From: an uncultured bacterium
Lineage (GTDB): Bacteria > Planctomycetota > Phycisphaerae > Phycisphaerales > SM1A02
Length of the DNA stretch: 8,215 bases
Direction of reading: 5' to 3'
Assembly: GCA_903914045.1 (NCBI GenBank)
Contig: CAIWNO010000492.1
Span: 1-8,215 of the forward strand
The position numbers and the translations under genes are program-made. Shown here piece after piece: positions 6,817-8,215 of the stretch. Under the pieces are notes generated by a model, which was not told where the DNA came from, did no database searches, and was given only the letters and a program-made list of their open reading frames with translations. Position 1 is the stretch's first letter. Each line of letters starts with the position of its first letter.

Positions 6817-6852
6817 GCCGAAAGCAGAGATGATGCGGATAGAACGCTTCGC

Positions 6853-6857
6853 AAGGA
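6853..6857 (+). promoter_or_regulatory. Ribosome-binding site of the dehydrogenase gene
   Basis: AAGGA is followed by six T and then the ATG at 6864. This is a strong Shine-Dalgarno sequence at good spacing. It fixes the start well before the conserved domain, leaving a short polar N-terminal extension. Confidence 0.75.
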
Positions 6858-6863
6858 TTTTTT

Positions 6864-8215
6864 ATGCAACCCCAAAAACCAACCACATCTCCCAATTTAT
6901 TTTCACTTGGACACCCGCCACAAGATCAACGCGTCTTGCTTGAGCACCTGGAAGTTATTCCAGATGCCGACAATTTATTCCACCAAGTCTTACAGCAGGC
7001 ATTGGCCGCCGCGCAACTCACCGGTATGCGCCGTTCGCATCAACTTATGTTGGCGCAACCTAAGAATGAAATCGTGGTGCACTTTCCAGTGCTCATGGAT
7101 GATGGCCAGCATCGCCTGTTCACCGGCTATCGCATTCAACACAACAACGCGCTTGGTCCATACAAGGGTGGTCTGCGATTTCATCCGCATGTCACGCTGG
7201 ATCAAATGAAGGGTCTGGCCATGGTCATGACGCTCAAGTGCAGTTTGATGCGTCTTCCATTTGGCGGCGCTAAAGGTGGCGTGCGTTGCAATCCGCGCGA
7301 ACTGAGCAGGGATGAGCTCATGCGCGTCACGCGTCGATATTGCTCCGCCATCAGCAATCAAATTGGTCCCGACTACGATATTCCTGGTCCGGGCGTTGGC
7401 ACCGACGCGCAAGTGATGGCGTGGTTCGCCGACACATTCGCGCAGACCACTCCCGAACATGGTCGTCAAGATGTCACGCGCGCCGTCACTGGCAAGCCCG
7501 TTGAACTTGGTGGCTGTCCTGGCCGCGACCGCGCCAGCGCCATGGGCATGGTCACGGTGCTTGAAGAGTTGCTTCCTGATTTTGATTTACCGCTTGAAGG
7601 CTTGCGCTTCAGCGTGCTTGGATTTGGAAAAGTTGGAAGTTGGACCTCGCGCATTTTGCAGGAGCGCGGCGCGTTGTTGGTGGCCGTCATGGACGACACC
7701 GGCGCGGTGCGCAATGACCGCGGTATTGACGCGCAGGAATTGGCGCGCCATGTGCACACCAATGGCGGAGTCATTGGATTCGCCGAGGCGCAAGCCGTTC
7801 AGTCAAATGATTTTTACAGCGCCCCAGTTGATGTGTTCATACCCGCGGCCCTTGAGCGCATGTTGGACGCGCAAGCGGCTTCACTCATCACCGCGCGCGT
7901 TGTGGCGGAAGCCGCCAGCCTGCCCACCACGGCCGAGGGCGATGAAATATTTTTGCAGCGCGGCATTGAAGTGTTGCCAAGTATTTTGTGTAACGCCGGC
8001 GGCTTAGTGGCAAGTTATTTTGAGTGGGTCATGAACAAGGGCTCTGAAATTTGGAGCGCCACCGAAGTGGAGGAGCGATTGAGCCAGCAAATGATTTTGG
8101 CGGCGCGAAGAACCCGCCTGGCTCGCCATCGATTTGAATGTGATTTACGAACCGCGGCGCTGTGCGCGGCGGTGGAGCAAATTGGCCGCGTGCATGAGTT
8201 GCGCGGCGTGTTTCC
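6864..8215 (+). CDS. Glu/Leu/Phe/Val dehydrogenase family protein, glutamate dehydrogenase-like (3' end cut by the window)
   Basis: At least 450 residues, open to the right edge. The last visible residues (RVHELRGVF) match the usual end of the family, so only a few codons are missing. Canonical members deaminate glutamate to 2-oxoglutarate and ammonia with NAD(P). The N-terminal catalytic domain has PYKGGLRFHP (99-108, K101), TLKCSLMRLPFGGAKGGV (123-140, K125 and K137); these three Lys match K89, K113 and K125 of Clostridium symbiosum GDH. The Rossmann domain has VLGFGKVGSW (251-260). NAGGLVASYFEW (377-388) contributes S384, the counterpart of the substrate-binding Ser. The position of catalytic Asp165 is Gly here (G177 in DIPGPGVGTD), and the usual GRDxATGxG reads GRDRASAMG (220-228). 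The fold assignment is safe; activity and substrate are not. The gene follows its own strong ribosome-binding site and lies after a terminator, so it is probably a separate transcription unit. Confidence 0.88.
   Translation, partial: MQPQKPTTSPNLFSLGHPPQDQRVLLEHLEVIPDADNLFHQVLQQALAAAQLTGMRRSHQLMLAQPKNEIVVHFPVLMDDGQHRLFTGYRIQHNNALGPYKGGLRFHPHVTLDQMKGLAMVMTLKCSLMRLPFGGAKGGVRCNPRELSRDELMRVTRRYCSAISNQIGPDYDIPGPGVGTDAQVMAWFADTFAQTTPEHGRQDVTRAVTGKPVELGGCPGRDRASAMGMVTVLEELLPDFDLPLEGLRFSVLGFGKVGSWTSRILQERGALLVAVMDDTGAVRNDRGIDAQELARHVHTNGGVIGFAEAQAVQSNDFYSAPVDVFIPAALERMLDAQAASLITARVVAEAASLPTTAEGDEIFLQRGIEVLPSILCNAGGLVASYFEWVMNKGSEIWSATEVEERLSQQMILAARRTRLARHRFECDLRTAALCAAVEQIGRVHELRGVF

Overview
The window reads as a stretch of bacterial chromosome of moderate GC content, rich in GCGC and GGCG words, with housekeeping and metabolic genes. 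It has no rRNA, no tRNA that I could recognise, no CRISPR array, no transposase and no phage gene. A YcgR-like PilZ protein, a CBM9-like lipoprotein and a pyruvate, phosphate dikinase with lysine-rich tails would fit a planctomycete, perhaps of the Phycisphaerae. That is an impression from gene content and protein style, not a demonstrated assignment.

Layout, left to right. (1) Positions 1-147: the last 48 codons of an unrecognised gene on the + strand. (2) 197-1090 (+): a PilZ-domain protein of YcgR/flagellar-brake architecture, a probable cyclic-di-GMP effector. (3) 1091-1252: a 162-bp gap between convergent genes, holding a short degenerate tandem repeat and a perfect 16-bp palindrome. (4) 1253-2701 (-): pabB, aminodeoxychorismate synthase component I, for the p-aminobenzoate branch of folate synthesis. 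(5) 2702-2828: the 127-bp region between divergent pabB and ppdK. It must hold promoters for both, but I could not pick convincing -35/-10 boxes. (6) 2829-5777 (+): ppdK, pyruvate, phosphate dikinase, with all the usual active-site motifs plus a basic tail at each end. (7) 5774-6646 (+): a CBM9-like lipoprotein whose GTG start overlaps the ppdK stop by 4 bp, so the two are probably co-transcribed and translationally coupled. (8) 6647-6863: a 217-bp gap with a likely intrinsic terminator and then two identical 8-bp repeats spaced 20 bp apart. (9) 6864-8215 (+): a Glu/Leu/Phe/Val-type dehydrogenase, open at the right edge but missing only the last few residues.

The metabolic genes sit around pyruvate/PEP interconversion (PpdK) and amino-acid/2-oxo-acid interconversion (the dehydrogenase). 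The CBM9-like lipoprotein suggests carbohydrate handling at the cell surface next to them. Nothing here is a clear new multi-gene system. The points most worth a second look are the glycine in place of the catalytic aspartate in the glutamate dehydrogenase homologue, the histone-tail-like extensions on PpdK, and the tight coupling of PpdK to a surface lipoprotein.
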